From contig NC_092580.1 of NCBI RefSeq assembly GCF_037975245.1, forward strand, positions 1,833,501 through 1,897,500: DNA of 64,000 nt, read 5' to 3'. Origin of the DNA: Apostichopus japonicus. Its lineage: Eukaryota > Echinodermata > Holothuroidea > Aspidochirotida > Stichopodidae. Positions 11,176-24,000 of this stretch are shown here, in pieces; position 1 is the first letter of the stretch; each line of letters opens with the position of its first letter. The notes under the pieces were generated by a model. That model saw only the letters and a program-made list of their open reading frames with translations, searched no databases and had not been told where the DNA came from. The position numbers and the translations under genes are program-made.

Positions 11176-14100
11176 TACAATTACACTGTTACAAATTCAA
11201 AAAACCATTACAACATACACTTAATCTGTGGGACACAAATCCTGTTTTTGATAAAATTATTAATAAGGGTAGTGAAAATGGTTGTAAACACTTTTTGGCT
11301 ATTTGTAGCATCCATCTAGCAGTTCTTGTGGCACTGTGTAGTCCCTACAAAAAATTTCTTTTCATAATGTACCAATGTGGACAAATTTGGTGTAAACTTG
11401 CTTGAATAGTTAGTTTCATATTTTCAGACGCAATTAGTGGTTTCTGTCATGTTTTCTAAAAGGAGAAAGAACAGAATCTAAAATGATTTCTTTCATGTGC
11501 GTCAACATTGCCTTCTGTCCATGGGGGATATATCCACTGAGGGAAATGGATTGATTTGATGATTCATTGGCTTTTTATGATTGAATCATGCCAAGACATT
11601 GGGAGTCATTGTGACGGCTTGTTTCGTATTAGCTAGGCAATGACTCAACAAGGGAATTCAGTTGAAGAATGCAAACTTGGTTACAGTACTTTCTCAATTT
11701 ATAACAGTGGTGGCCAACAGCCCAACACCTGAAACAATAATAGCTATTTAGAGCATAAAATAGCAGTAGTGTGACTTGTATGGTGTATGCATCAATAAAA
11801 TACTTAACAATGTTAAAACAAGCTTTTTCCCAACTGTTTTGGAACAGAATGAAGTTATATTCTTATTTACATATGTAAAGGCATATACTGTATATCGCAG
11901 TAAATTTAGTCAAGCGTTTTGATTTATATAGGCATATGGTACACATATATTACAGAGGTTGTGATTTGTATAGGTGTATGATACACATATAACAGCAAAT
12001 TTAGCCAAGAGTTTGTGATTAAGAATCTGTCTTCAGCTCATGTATGGGTGTATGTACGTGTATGTTTGTCTTTTGGTTCCAGCTGTATGCAAATTCATTC
12101 ACGATGTGAAACAATAGATCTTAGAGTATGCTCCATTGATATGCAATATGCTGCAGTGTCTAACAGTACCAATTTGACAAGAGGCTGTATGTATACATAT
12201 ACCTCTGGTTATTATAATGCATAGTCAATATCACTTATGACCTAAATGTACTGAAGTAACAATCCAATGCTTGATGCTCATGTATCTGTCCATGAGACAG
12301 TCTTTATCTTGAAGGAGACAAGAAAACCTTGAATTTGCCCCACAATATGAGACAGCTCAACCCTGAGCTAATTTGTGTAGTCAATCTCACAAAAGTATCA
12401 TAACAACAACTGAGCCCTGATGAACATTGAAATTAGCATTGATTTTCATACACACAGAATTATAGCAGAATAATTTAAAAAGCGGGCACAAACTTGATCA
12501 CCAACATTGTCTGTTTTTGAATGTATATATATATATGCTTGTCATGTCCAACTCTCCATCCTATAATTAGGCCTACCCTGCCCCAATCAAATGTAACTGT
12601 GTATTGATTATTAAATGTCAAGTTTAGACTTCTTCATTTCAGCTAGGGGTTGTCATCTCTCCTAAATGTTTAGTATATCTCCCGCAAGGCTGGCAAGGGC
12701 TGATATTATACTGTTTGTGCTATTGTTTTGGTGCAGGCCCTGTCTGCCAAATAGCCACACTAACTAATATACAGAGAACAAAGGGCCCTGTTTGTCTTAG
12801 AAGCCATATTCTAAGAGAGTAAAGTATTCTAGATGTATAGTTAAGAACATACATTATCACGGTAATACCATAATTCTTTACGCCACAATGGAGCCTTCCA
12901 TTCTTGGCTTTGTCACTGTATAATTAAAGACTTTAACCAACATATCTATTTTCTTATAATAAGAATAATATCTTCTGTATAAATGTAAATAAAGATGTGT
13001 AATGGTATACATCTGCAAGGCATCATAATTATATGACATCCATATTGGGGGTAGGATCCTCTATAAAGCCCAGTCTCTCATAAAGGACCAGGATATGCCA
13101 TATTTGACTAATATTGATGTAACAAGGAATCTTTAGCCAGCCTTCCTTTTGGCTGAAGTAGCTTCCCTTTTCCACGTTTTTTTCTTCCGGTTAATATCAG
13201 TATGCTGTACAAAATGTGCAAATTGCTGATCAAAAGAGGATACTGCGGCCTTCTCAAGGGAGGAATGTTTTTTGTGGAATCCTTGTGAAACTTGATCCAA
13301 CGGATGTCTGAGAAGATGGCTACTTGAAGCCAGGAGATTTTGAAGGAGATTTTAGAGAGCTCTTTCCCTGTAGGTCTGGGGTTGTCTCTAGTCAAGGAAA
13401 TATAAGTATGACAAAACTAAAGAAACATGACTTGAACTTCAGGATAGATTGGAAGGATATAATGCAGTTGTTGAATTGGTGTTTGTTGGAGAGCACTGTG
13501 TGACACACATAGTAACTCATAAAAGCTTGCTATATATATATATATATATTTATATATATGTATGCAATTGCTAATTAACAAAATGGCATTAGTGGTTTAG
13601 GCATCTTGATCAACTACAAGTCATCCATTAGATAAAAACTCTTGATTTCATTAGCAGCAATCCGAGTGTGATGTTAAGCTCCAGACGGGACTGAATGGGT
13701 TGAATGTATGGCTTTCAAAAAGCAAAGACTTGGTGAGAGTCTAATTAGCCTTGCTTTATGTAATTTGAGGAGATAAGTGGTTTAATTAGAGTGTGTTATT
13801 TAATTATCTCTGAAATCTTCATTTAAGTATTGATATTCTGTTATTTAAACTTACAATATGAGATTATTTATAAAGAATAGTGCTAATGCAGCATCTGACG
13901 AATTTCACTTTCTGCTAGGTAAAACAAGAGTGTAATTTGTTGTAAATGGAGTAAATTTTCTAATGCCTTGTGAATGGTAAGATGGAATGTAGGTCCATTG
14001 ACAAGCATCTATTACATTGAATTGTCCAATTTGAATTCAGTTCATTAAACCAGGACTTGCTCAAGTTTAATGATAAATTACAAAGGCACTATATTTTGAA

Positions 14101-14326
14101 AATATTTTAAAAAAAATTCCACTTGCTACTTGCATGTGGTTAGTATTTTAAAGGTGATAATGTGTCTGATCTGCCGACATTATAATGTTAGTACTTAATG
14201 GGTGGCTATTAAAAGTCTAGAAGGGCTGGTATACAAGTATGTCTTTAGTTCCATCAACTGCATCCTCATTTGGATTTATACTTGTTAGGGTTGTTCAATT
14301 TGTTGGAGGTATGTGACCGAAAGCAT
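11176..14326. other. Non-coding DNA with small repeats
   Basis: No gene seen. At about 11865-12020, two diverged copies of a segment containing a TTTAGxCAAG block and a GATxTATATAGGCATATGGTA-like block form a local duplication. A TA microsatellite lies at 13527-13560. The 95-codon minus-strand frame at 13108-13395 has no recognisable domain and no splice support. Confidence 0.5.
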
Positions 14327-14755
14327 AAAGCTACCTTAAATTTGATGTGTCACATTCAATCAAATGTGACTGCTTTAAATTTGATGTGTCAAATTCAATC
14401 AAATAAAGCTACCTTCAATTTGATGTGTCACATTCGATTGAAAAAAGCTACCTTAAATTTGATGTGCCACCTTCGATCAAATAAAGCTACCTTCAATTTG
14501 ATGTGTCACATTCAATCAAATAAAGCTACCTTCAATTTGATGTGTCACATTCGATTGAAAAAAGCTACCTTAAATTTGATGTGCCACATTCGATCAAATA
14601 AAGCTACCTTAAATCTGATGTGTCACATTCAATCAAATAAAGCTACCTTCAATTTGATGTGTCACATTCGATTGAGAAAAGCTACCTTAAATTTGATGTG
14701 TCACATTCAATCAAATAAAGCTACCTTAAATTTGATGTGTCACATTCGATCAAGT
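14327..14755. repeat. 39-bp satellite-like array, eleven copies, open in one frame
   Basis: Eleven units of exactly 39 bp (13 codons), each based on AAAGCTACCTTxAATTTGAT plus TGTGTCACATTC. Because the unit is a multiple of three and lacks stops, the plus strand reads as a repeated 13-residue peptide (KATLNLMCHIQSN-like). Units fall into subtypes, ATTCAATCAAATAAAG versus ATTCGATTGAAAAAAG, partly alternating. Each unit is nearly palindromic: TTTGAT and ATCAAA flank TGTGTCACA. I read it as a tandem DNA repeat, not a protein gene: there is no flanking domain, splice site or signal peptide. Confidence 0.85.
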
Positions 14756-15250
14756 AGCCAATATTATTTGTGATACCTGGAATGCTATTGTTTGTTACAA
14801 TTATGATCTATAGTGTGTGGTGTGCCTGCTATAGTACGTACAGTGTGCATTACATTACTTTACTTCATAATTCTGGTAATTCACAGGGTTTTGAGTGATG
14901 ACCAATACTCTGAAGGCATACAAGCAAAACCTGATTTTCCAGTCGATGCAGCAGTTTATTAAACCATTAAATTTGAATCATAGGAAATATCTTCTCAAAA
15001 TGTCAGAAATTTTATGTCAAAACTTCAATACATTAACCACAAAATGTTGTTTATACTTTACCTGGCATTTTAATAAACAATCTATTTATACCTGCTGTGT
15101 TTCTTAGATGCAATGAAGCAGTAAATATGAAATTGCAAAAAGTCAATTTGTCATGTCTCTCTGCGAATGTTAATTTGGATTCATTTTGAAAGTTGTTTCA
15201 TTTATATATAAATGAGTAAGAACTTTGATGCATATCCTTTAGCTACACTG
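14756..15250. other. Non-coding DNA, no gene seen
   Basis: AT-rich sequence between the 39-bp array and the U2-headed element. A 70-codon plus frame at 14895-15107 has no recognisable feature. Confidence 0.5.
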
Positions 15251-15260
15251 TTCTTGGTAC

Positions 15261-15450
15261 TTTTTAAGAAAAAGTCACCCAGGAAAGAACCTGGGCATGA
15301 AAACCAAACTACCAAACGACTGATCCGCTCTCAGCCCCAGTCCCCTTGCATCGGGACTGTGACTGTGTGATCATCGTCGGGTGTGCATCACCATTCCCCT
15401 CGAAAGGGAACAGATACTACACATGATCTTAGCCAAAAGGCCGAGAAGCT
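15261..15450 (-). mobile_element. U2 snRNA-headed retroposed element (SINE-like or chimeric retropseudogene)
   Basis: Read on the minus strand, the first 42 nt after the leading A (15449 down to 15408) match the 5' end of U2 snRNA with one substitution: GCTTCTCGGCCTTTTGGCTA, then AAGATCATGTGTAGTATCTG. The branch-site recognition sequence GTAGTA (15415-15420) is kept. After CTGTTC the match to U2 stops. The remaining ~147 nt is unrelated but structured: TTCCC/GGGAA, AGTCCC/GGGACT and CCCAGG/CCTGGG hairpins. It ends GGGTGACTTTTTCTTAAAAA. The element is bracketed by a perfect 10-bp direct repeat, TTCTTGGTAC, at 15251-15260 and 15451-15460, the mark of LINE-type retroposition. Known parallels are crocodilian SINEU elements with U1/U2 heads, and snRNA chimeras made by template switching. 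A functional U2 gene is unlikely, because stem-loop IIa and the standard Sm site are absent. Confidence 0.8.
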
Positions 15451-15460
15451 TTCTTGGTAC

Positions 15461-16270
15461 GATGGATGCATCTCAGTGATGAATATCAACAGAAATGTGT
15501 ATTGTCTCTTATAAGACATAACAAGTTTATGAGAACTTCAAATATAGAGGGCAGTAGAGTCAAAATATCTTACAATACAGAAGGAAAGTGTATTAAAAAT
15601 AGATCGATACTGTTGATCAGTTGTGTACCTTGTAAGAATGTCAGTTTAATATAGTTGTGTAACTTTCCACCATGAAGAAGGGAGGTGTAGAGGGGGAGGG
15701 GGGGGTCTGGATTGGAGAGTCAGGGGGATTTCATTTTCTACCATCCCATAAAAAGAAAGGTGGAGAGGGCGGTTGGGATTGGAGAGTTAGTTAAAGGATT
15801 CCCCCTGGAGCTACTCTCTTCATCACAAATGAAGGCAGTAATTAACCTTTGATCCCCATAAGCATTCCAAGAGTTAGTTTTTTGTTTTCATTTGACCTTT
15901 GACCTATTAATTATCGTGCCTAAAAATTAAATTTCATAGTGCATGTTTTTTGCTACCACACAAAGCACTGCAGTTTTATTAGTACCTTTCTATTGGTATG
16001 GCTTCATTATCAACAAAGCAAGTTTTTATACTTTTCTTTTTCAAACAGTTTTCCATGCAAAAATGGTTGGTAGGGGGTTTTTTTTCAAGATAAAAGCTGC
16101 AAAATTATTAGACGTTAACTTGTTTGTTTTTATTTCACTTTGGTCGATCTCTTACATTTCCAGACATGTCTCGGCCTGGCATTCTGTTTTTGATCACAAA
16201 TTGCCACTGTGTTCACCTACAGCAGTTAATTTGTCACTTTCTCACTTTGGTTTATCCTTTTTTTTCACAG
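15461..16270. other. Probable intron upstream of EGF exon
   Basis: Non-coding. A G-rich stretch at 15676-15790 contains two diverged copies of a GGxxTGGGATTGGAGAGT-like segment. The last 40 bases form a strong polypyrimidine tract ending TTTTTTTTCACAG, the acceptor for the exon that starts at 16271. Confidence 0.6.
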
Positions 16271-16399
16271 GGCCTCAAGTCAATAACGGCTGCTTTTGCG
16301 AGAATAATGGAATTTGCATCCGAGATAGCGCCTCCTGGAAATGCTTCTGCATGGATGGATTCGTCGGAAAGAGATGCCAAATCCCAGTTCAAGCAAAAG
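16271..16399 (+). CDS. Internal exon encoding one EGF-like domain (partial gene)
   Basis: A 129-bp exon between a strong acceptor (TTTTTTTTCACAG) and a GTATCT donor. Both flanking introns are phase 1, so the exon is symmetrical (43 codons), the standard arrangement for extracellular EGF modules. The peptide begins PQVNNGCFC and has six cysteines spaced C-x-C-x5-C-x8-C-x-C-x8-C, with a MDGFVGKRC end typical of EGF. Such domains mediate protein contacts on secreted or membrane proteins. No calcium-binding consensus (D/N-x-D/N-E/Q) is visible before the first cysteine. The reading frame has no start of its own: this is one exon of a longer plus-strand gene, and the EGF exon at 20896 has the same phase. 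The parent protein cannot be named from two domains. Confidence 0.8.
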
Positions 16400-19300
16400 G
16401 TATCTATTTTACTTTTTGAGGGGGAGTGAAATGTTTGCCAAATTTCCTTGGGAAATTAAGGATGCTCGTTTTAAGTTGTTTGATGGAGTCAGGGTAGTAA
16501 ATTATTGACGAGGCTGAAATCCGGCGAGGAACTATTTTTTTTTTTGTGGTTGTTGTCATAATCCAGGATTTATGTTGTGGCACGTAGGGAATTCCCCAGA
16601 GTTTCAAGGCCAGTCTTCAGAAGGTAAATTTAGTCTGCAGGAATTTGTCTGAGCTTTTTTTGAAGGTAAACGTGAGATACTTTGGAACCTAAAACATCAT
16701 TTGAATCTTTTTCCTCGTTAAACACAGGTTCAACATTAAACAAATGACATCGTGGCACACTTTTACTTGCAGTTCTTGGCCTCCCGGAGTTAATTCTCAT
16801 TTCTAGAATTATGCAAAGTTTGAATTAAAGGGCAAAAATGCATTTCATAGGGTATACAACATACATTAATGATTTAGTGTCTTGTAATCGAATGGAATCT
16901 TGAATCTGCTGGCACTGCAGGCAAATTGCAACAAAGGGGAACATAGACCCTGATTAATGTAGCACATATGTATCTCTTGGGTCAAAAAAACCTTATGCAA
17001 AGATGATTTTTGGAGAGAATATGTCACTGCTCCAAATTTTCTGAAGAAAGTTCCCCCCAAAATATTTAGAGGATGTCTAATAAGAAGGTGATAAGTGAAG
17101 AAAAAGAACAACTATGATTTGGAAAGACAAATAGTTGGTGAAGATACTGTCATCTGGAAAATATAATAATGACTTAAGTTCCTGGAATAAGTGGGCCAAA
17201 TTTTCTTCATTCTCTCTAAGAAGGAACATTATGAGGATCACTTTTTCTTTTATTATTAGAAGGAGCTTATTGGTTCTATTGATACATTGAAGAAAATCAA
17301 AATGCTAATTTTTGGCCAGTTTGACTCCAATTTGCGACATTCCATTGAACTGTGCTTTTAAATTAAACTGCATGTTTGCAATTTCACCAATGACATAGGG
17401 TGGTATATAGCAACCTCTTATAAACGAAGGGGGCGAAGAGCCAAGGTAATTGGAGGAGTCGAGTGGAATACCAATATATATTAAGTGGAGTGAAACACAG
17501 AGATGTTTACCGCGCTGTTGACCTGATGCAATGAACTTACCGATGACCTCGAATTACAGGAAATAGTGCCATGACAACAGAGATGTATGTTTTGTTCCTC
17601 TGGTCACAGAGGGATGAGGGGCTATTCAAGGGAGAGATCGTGAGCTTGCCAACCTACTGTATTTTGCTCTTAATTTATTACACATGTTAAAAAAAGGATA
17701 AATCTACAAATTTCCTTCTTTTTACTAATTTATGACATATAACTAGACTTATTGCAGGTACTTTGTCAGTTCTAGCTGGTTTTTAAGAAAGGTCAACACA
17801 TCCTGGAGGTTCTGATCTTCTCTGTTCTTCATAGCTTATTGAAGAGTATGTTATAGTTTGATATAATTTGAATGTGTGGGCTACAAAGTTCCCCTGTTGG
17901 ATTAATTCCTTACTAACTTGCTATTATGATTATTTAAATGGTTACAACCACATAGAAATCTCAAGGGATTGTCAAAAGTTATAGATAGATACAGGGGATA
18001 TAGTTAGACCTTGTTTTCAAGAGGGGCAGGCAGAGTACTGCTCTAACCTATGTTTTGTTTTTTAAACATTTCTTAACAATTTTATTTAGGGGGAGGAGGG
18101 GAGACAAATATTTGGGGGCCTAGCACCTCACCCAGCTGTAGCTGCCTATTATATATAAAGTTTCTCCATCAAGCACAGAAATTAAGATATCAAATACAGG
18201 AGTATTGACGAAATGCTAACAACCTTGAAGGTCATCAGTTCTAGCACCAAATTTTTAGCATCCTCAGATATATAGGAGGATTAGCTAAGACAATGGCTAA
18301 GAGACAGAGACACTCACGATATGAGGGTAGCAGTAAAATGCTTCTTGAAAGTTTGAAAGAGAGTGACCGTCGCAACACCGGTAAATATCTAACGAGGCAG
18401 AAGTGCAATTATTTTGAAATTAGGAAGTTAGAGACTAGAGAACAATCTAAAATATAGATGAGACTGAATTTAATTATCTAAAGTAATAAAACAAATGAAA
18501 GTTCCAACTCAACCTTGCCAAGTGGCTGCTTTCTTGAAGTGCTTCCGGTGCAATGGAAAACTTGCATTAGTTAAGGGTGTCAGCAAGCAGTATTTCCATA
18601 TATGTTTATTTAGATACAATCATATCGTTAAGGACTGTTTTTGTTGTAGTAACAAGCATTCTATGATGTAAAAGGTTATCAATTGTCCACAAATAGTAGA
18701 AATAATTATAATTATAATAAGTATTTCCATGAAGGATGAGACCCCTTCAGAAAGTATTGAATGTCTCTGTGTGGGGAAAAGGTGTGAGGATCTTGGAAGT
18801 AAGGCGATAATTTGAAGTTTGAATATGAGTGAACATTACTCTTTCTAGCATATTTAGGGACAACATCGATGACATTTAAGAGAGAAATTGAACGCATGTT
18901 GCCGACCAGTTAATGATCATTTACTGCCCTGGGAAAGAGGCCTATGATACTTGAAGCTTCTCCAGGTCGTGGAGAGATAGATTGATTGGAAGCCTAATTT
19001 GAGGACCGAGGTTAAAACAGCAGTATCTAATGACCAACTAAAATTGTAAAACATTTGACCTAAATTGTTACCATTTCTCAGTAGGACAAACAGCAGTTTT
19101 AAATTCCTCCTCAAAGAGCTCGCCATGACAACAACTTGTAACCTCTCTCTCCTCTTCCTCTCTCTCTTCCTCCAAGGAAAGGTTAACATCCTCCACAGAA
19201 TATAAGCAAAGTTGATAAAAAGTTCAAAAGCTGTCAGAATCAAAACAGAAACAGGCAAATAACATCATCAGGCTAATGTAGCAATTTGTCTACATTTCCA

Positions 19301-20895
19301 AAATAGTTTGTAGATGTCAGTAAAAAAAGAGAAAAATATTAATAATGAAAACCAGTCTGCCTTCTCCTATAATGTAAAGTCAGTCAGCATATCGATAATT
19401 CCAAGAACGACTGCTTCCCCTTGATAAAGGTTGCACAGCTAGATGAAAACACTTGAAATGTATGACAGTAATTTGATTTAAATTTTGAAAACAGTTCTAC
19501 CGCTATTGTTATGTCTTAATATTGAGGAACATTCATAAAAACCGAAATGATAGCATGCTGAATTTGGCGAACATTTGCAAAGTTACTCAACTAAGAATTT
19601 CTACAACAAAATGTAATTAGAAGGGATAGATGATTATTGCGTATCTACTTCCCGTTTCATGTCATGTGACAGTATTTGCTGCAGTCATTGACATCTAATA
19701 AAGGATTGCAAACCTACTGAAATAGAAAAAGAAATTCCTATACGCTTATTAATATCAATTATAATGATATCAATATGAGAAACCAGTAACATTTATCACC
19801 TAAACTAGAGCTTCCTAAGAAGATGCATGTATAATTAGATGAATTAAACCAATACATTTGGGCTTTAGGGTTTAATTGTTTGGGGACGGGGTGGCGGGGG
19901 GGGGGGCATAAGCTTCTATAAAGCAATTCACAATTAAATAGAAAGGTATCATTTATCTCTCTGTTAAATACTAATATAAACAAGGGGAGGGTAGGCACAT
20001 GGTGACCACGGGAGGGGGGAGGGGGAGATATATATCTCCCTTAGTTTTGTATAAAGAGATTGTGCTTGTTTATAAATAAGAATATACCTTTTGGTAACAA
20101 AAACAAATAAATACCCTTTTCCATTTTGCTAATTTAACAGCGCACATTTGTTTAAAGCTTAAAAGAACGATGTAATTAAAAAGTCCCCTGTTGTAGAAAA
20201 TTATGAAAAAAGTCTATTTAAGATTATGCTATTGTTGCAAAAAATATTGATAAACCAAAATTTGTGGTACAGATTGCACTGAGCAGTTTTGAGGTCACTT
20301 TGTGGTTTGTCCTCTGAAATCAAAGTCACATATATACCATAATTAGCCCTCAACATTTGTGTTCTCTCCCTCCACCTCTCCTCCCTCTCCCTCTCCCCCC
20401 CCCCCTTCTGCCCCTGCAAAGTGTCCTAAAATTTACTCCATGCTTACTTGTCTCATCATAACTATTGCACTCTCATCATGTAGCTACTCTGTTCTATATT
20501 CAAGTAATTTTATCAAGCACTGTACCCTATTTACTTCCTTTTATAACTTACATAATATTTATAATTTACAATTTCACTTCTGATTTTGTGGAAAAAAATT
20601 ACGTTTGAATGTACTATCGTTAATTGTACAATTTGTTTTAAAATTGCTTAGCTTGGTCATTTTTTGAAATGTAACAAGACCGATGTAATCGCCAAAACTT
20701 CTGTAAAATCTTGTTAAGAATTTACAGAAAATTTGTGACCTTTAGATTTCATATTCGCATTTATCGAGACATGGTGATATAGATTGCTTGTGAAATCAAC
20801 CAGTAAGCGCTTACGATGTGACAGCGTGTCTTCTTTCAAATGGATGTTATTCTCTGGGTCACTTGACATTCCATCTGCCTCTGTTTCTTCCTCAG
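16400..20895 (+). other. Phase-1 intron between the two EGF exons
   Basis: A 4496-bp interval bounded by GTATCT at the left and a TCTTCCTCAG acceptor at the right. It holds AT-rich DNA, a poly-G run near 19898-19907, and CT-rich low-complexity tracts at 19138-19180 and 20369-20407. I saw no further exon inside it, but short exons without EGF cysteines could be missed by eye. Confidence 0.65.
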
Positions 20896-21045
20896 CTCAT
20901 CATCATTTGGCTGCTGTCATCAATAGGTGTTCATGTCGTAATGGAGGCACCTGCACCCCTACCAGCACTGGATTTGGTTTTGTGTGCTCGTGTCCAGCTG
21001 GTTTCAGCGGCTTGGATTGCGCCAAAAACAATACTTCCATCATAA
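20896..21045 (+). CDS. Internal exon encoding a second EGF-like domain (partial gene)
   Basis: A 150-bp exon (50 codons) after CTGTTTCTTCCTCAG and before a GTGAGT donor, a near-consensus 5' splice site. Both introns are phase 1, as for the exon at 16271, so the two can be spliced together in frame. The peptide has a linker (AHHHLAAVINR) and an EGF domain with spacing C-x-C-x5-C-x10-C-x-C-x8-C, including NGGTC and CPAGFSGLDC, classic EGF core features. Like the first domain it lacks a calcium-binding motif. An NNTS sequon near the end is a potential N-glycosylation site. The gene continues beyond what I can recognise on both sides; its identity is open. Confidence 0.85.
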   Translation, partial: LIIIWLLSSIGVHVVMEAPAPLPALDLVLCARVQLVSAAWIAPKTILPS

Positions 21046-24000
21046 GTGAGTTTATTTCTTCCTGTTACATGTAGCCCTACATACTTCCTTAAGATACCTG
21101 AATGGTTTTGGGCAGTTATTACTGTGGGGGAGGGGGGTGTATTTAAGTCCATAAGCTGACCAGACTGAGAATGAATTAAAGTGTTTTAACAAAAATAATG
21201 TTGATCGAGAAAGATTTAACTCCCTGGTTTTACATAGTGGAACAAGAGATTTAACATTGTAGTCTCTATTTCCTCAATTTCTAGCATACTTGTTAGGATA
21301 ATAAAGATGACCTGTGTGAGAAATTTCCAACCTTTCAAGGTGTACCCTGATTAGGTTGGCCAGCAAGGACATTGCTACAGGGGATTGGTGGGGGGGTCTC
21401 CCCCCCCCCACCCCAATTATTGGCTTTAAACATCAATAGTTGGAAAATCTGTTGTCAAAAGCATGACAGTTGGAAAATTGTATCCATGCATTATCTCTTA
21501 AAATAATTCCCTTCCCATCCAATGCTGATAAGGAGAGGGATGCAGCAGCCCTTCCCGTCCCATGCTGAGAAGGGGAGGGTTGCTGCAGCCCTAGGTTTTG
21601 GGGTCTGTTGGAGGGGTCTTGCTGCCAGATATGGAGGGGGGCATGGGGAAATATCAGATAATATATTCTCATCTCCATAATATATAAGGATTAATGAAGG
21701 CCGGGTTCCAGCGACACAAATTTCCCCAAAGCCTGATCTGGTTTGCTAATCTTGTGAGGTGTCCTCCATTTTGATTTTCTATGTTAGTGGCCACCCTAGG
21801 CTTAATATGTCATTATGTAATTCATATTACCAGCTGTATTCATGTTGGTTATAGAATGGAGCAACAAGATGGTATCTGTGCCTGTCATGTAGTCTACATT
21901 TGTCAATCTTCGTACAAAGTAAGGACAATATTGATATCCCTAGGCCACTGTTTTGCTCAAATTCATAGCCGTTGTAATTTTTACTGCTTCAGAATTTCCC
22001 ACTTGGCTTCTTTTTGCTTATCTGGTTATATATACAAAGTTTTACCACCTTTTCGGATACCTCTGTGTAAATTTTTTTTCCAAACTGTTTTCTGTTCATT
22101 ACTTACTTATAAGTAAGTTCAAAGTATTAATCTGAAAATAGTTATGGATATTGACAGCACAACTGACATCTAGTCTTCTTTATGGATAGCTAAGAAATCT
22201 ATTATCAAAATAATGTCTATACAGTATATATTGCAGCGAGGAGAAAATCCAGTCTGTTATTGCCTGATTGGTTAGGGAAAGACTGTGCACTTGATGTGAC
22301 ATCAGAAGTTTAGTCTTAGAAAAATGTGTCTGGCTGGTTGATTCTGGAAGAGAGCCCTCAATTTTCTCTACATTTAGGCACCTTCCTGTGTGCGTGGGTT
22401 TTAGGCTGTCAGTAGTTTACATGCCAGCTATTATTATAGGCTCTTTTGTTTCTAAGCTGAACCCCCCCCCCCCTTCTTTCTATGTTCCTCCTTTCTTTTC
22501 TGGTCTCTTCTTTTCTACGTTATTACTTTAGTTTATTCTAACAGTTGTCTTTGTCAAGAATGGCCGTTTCTCTCTTTTCTATGATTTTCTCTTTCTTAGC
22601 TGTTATAAATACTCTCAGATTCTTTCCGAGCTTTCCTAAAAAGAAAATGTTTTAGGCTTTTTTTTATTTTGGAACTGGATAATTGTTCAATTGTGAAGAA
22701 ATGCATCTGAAGTTTGGGAGATTGCTAACTTTGTGAAATATTAATTTTTCTTCATGAAAGAGCAACTATGTTGACTTCTCAGTGGGGCCTGGATTTACAT
22801 AATATACACTCCAACATGAGTGTTGTTGCATTCAATACTCAACACCAGCTGTCTGATCTTTAAGTTTGAACTCAATTTATGCGCTGCAACACCTGTTAAG
22901 GTGTATTAACAAACTCCTGTGACAAAATTTGGACATATGACATATATGAGAAAATAAAGGCTGAGAAAGTCCATTGTATTGTCCATCTGTTAGGTTGAAA
23001 AATCATATCATAAGTAGGAAACTTGTATAAAGCACCTTATATTATGCATGTATCACCTTTCCTCTTGCCCTACGCTAAAGGGTTTCATGACCATTAGGTT
23101 TTGAAAGCCTTCTCACCGGCCAGATAAAACATTACCTCGTGGGGACTCCCCTATTTGCCCGGTTGTGCTTAATCCAGTTTGATTGTAACGGAATTAATTG
23201 TGATGTGTCATCTGTATATACGTAGACACTGAGAGGCTAGCTGAAGCTGAGTAGCATGGCTGTTCATTGAACTTTGGATGTTAGGAGAATGAAGTTCATG
23301 CATGGATGCATCATTTCTCAATCTCTTCTGCAGAAAGCTAAAAAGTTCACCAAAAGGTTGCGAGAACCCAGAGAGGCTGGCTGGGGGGGTTGACAAAATG
23401 TGTGTCTGGAATGAAGATGACATTTTTGACAAAGCTACTGGCTTTCGTTAGATACTGCTTGGCTTAATGCAAGTCAAGATCACTTTCAGATTTATGCATA
23501 ATAATAAGTGCTGTCTGTACTTCGTCATTTCTTCAGTTCTCCTTTCCCTTCTATGTATCCATGTGTCTGCCTGTTTCCTCGTTTGGAGATGTAAATGAGG
23601 AATATCCAATTTAAATTTGAAAAATAGCTCACCGGAAAGAGGAAGCAAATATTACCACATTTGCATATTAAACACACAAAAATTGACAAAACTACAAAAC
23701 AGATGAAATTTGGTCATCCCGGTTGAGATTTGAAGTATTAGTATGCAAATTTTTAAAAAAAAATTTTCCCTCATAATTTTCTGTCATCTTAAAAGTTGAC
23801 AAAGGTGATCGTGTCTGTATATGCACTTTGATATATCTACAGCAGTATCATGATTATTGTCATGACGTAGTAATGATGACATCGTAAGCTTGATTCGGTC
23901 ATTGTGTTTGCCCTTTTTCACACAAAATTTGTTTCCCCTTCAGGCTCGTGACGCACATCCTCTACACACTAGAGACTGTGAACTTGTATCGAACGAAAAA

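Noticed and set aside
14270-14773. 167-codon frame as a protein gene
   Set aside because: It is the in-frame reading of a 39-bp tandem repeat; there is no unique domain, splice site or signal peptide around it.
15261-15450. Functional U2 snRNA gene
   Set aside because: Only the first 42 nt match U2; stem-loop IIa and the standard Sm-site region are replaced, and the element is flanked by target-site duplications.
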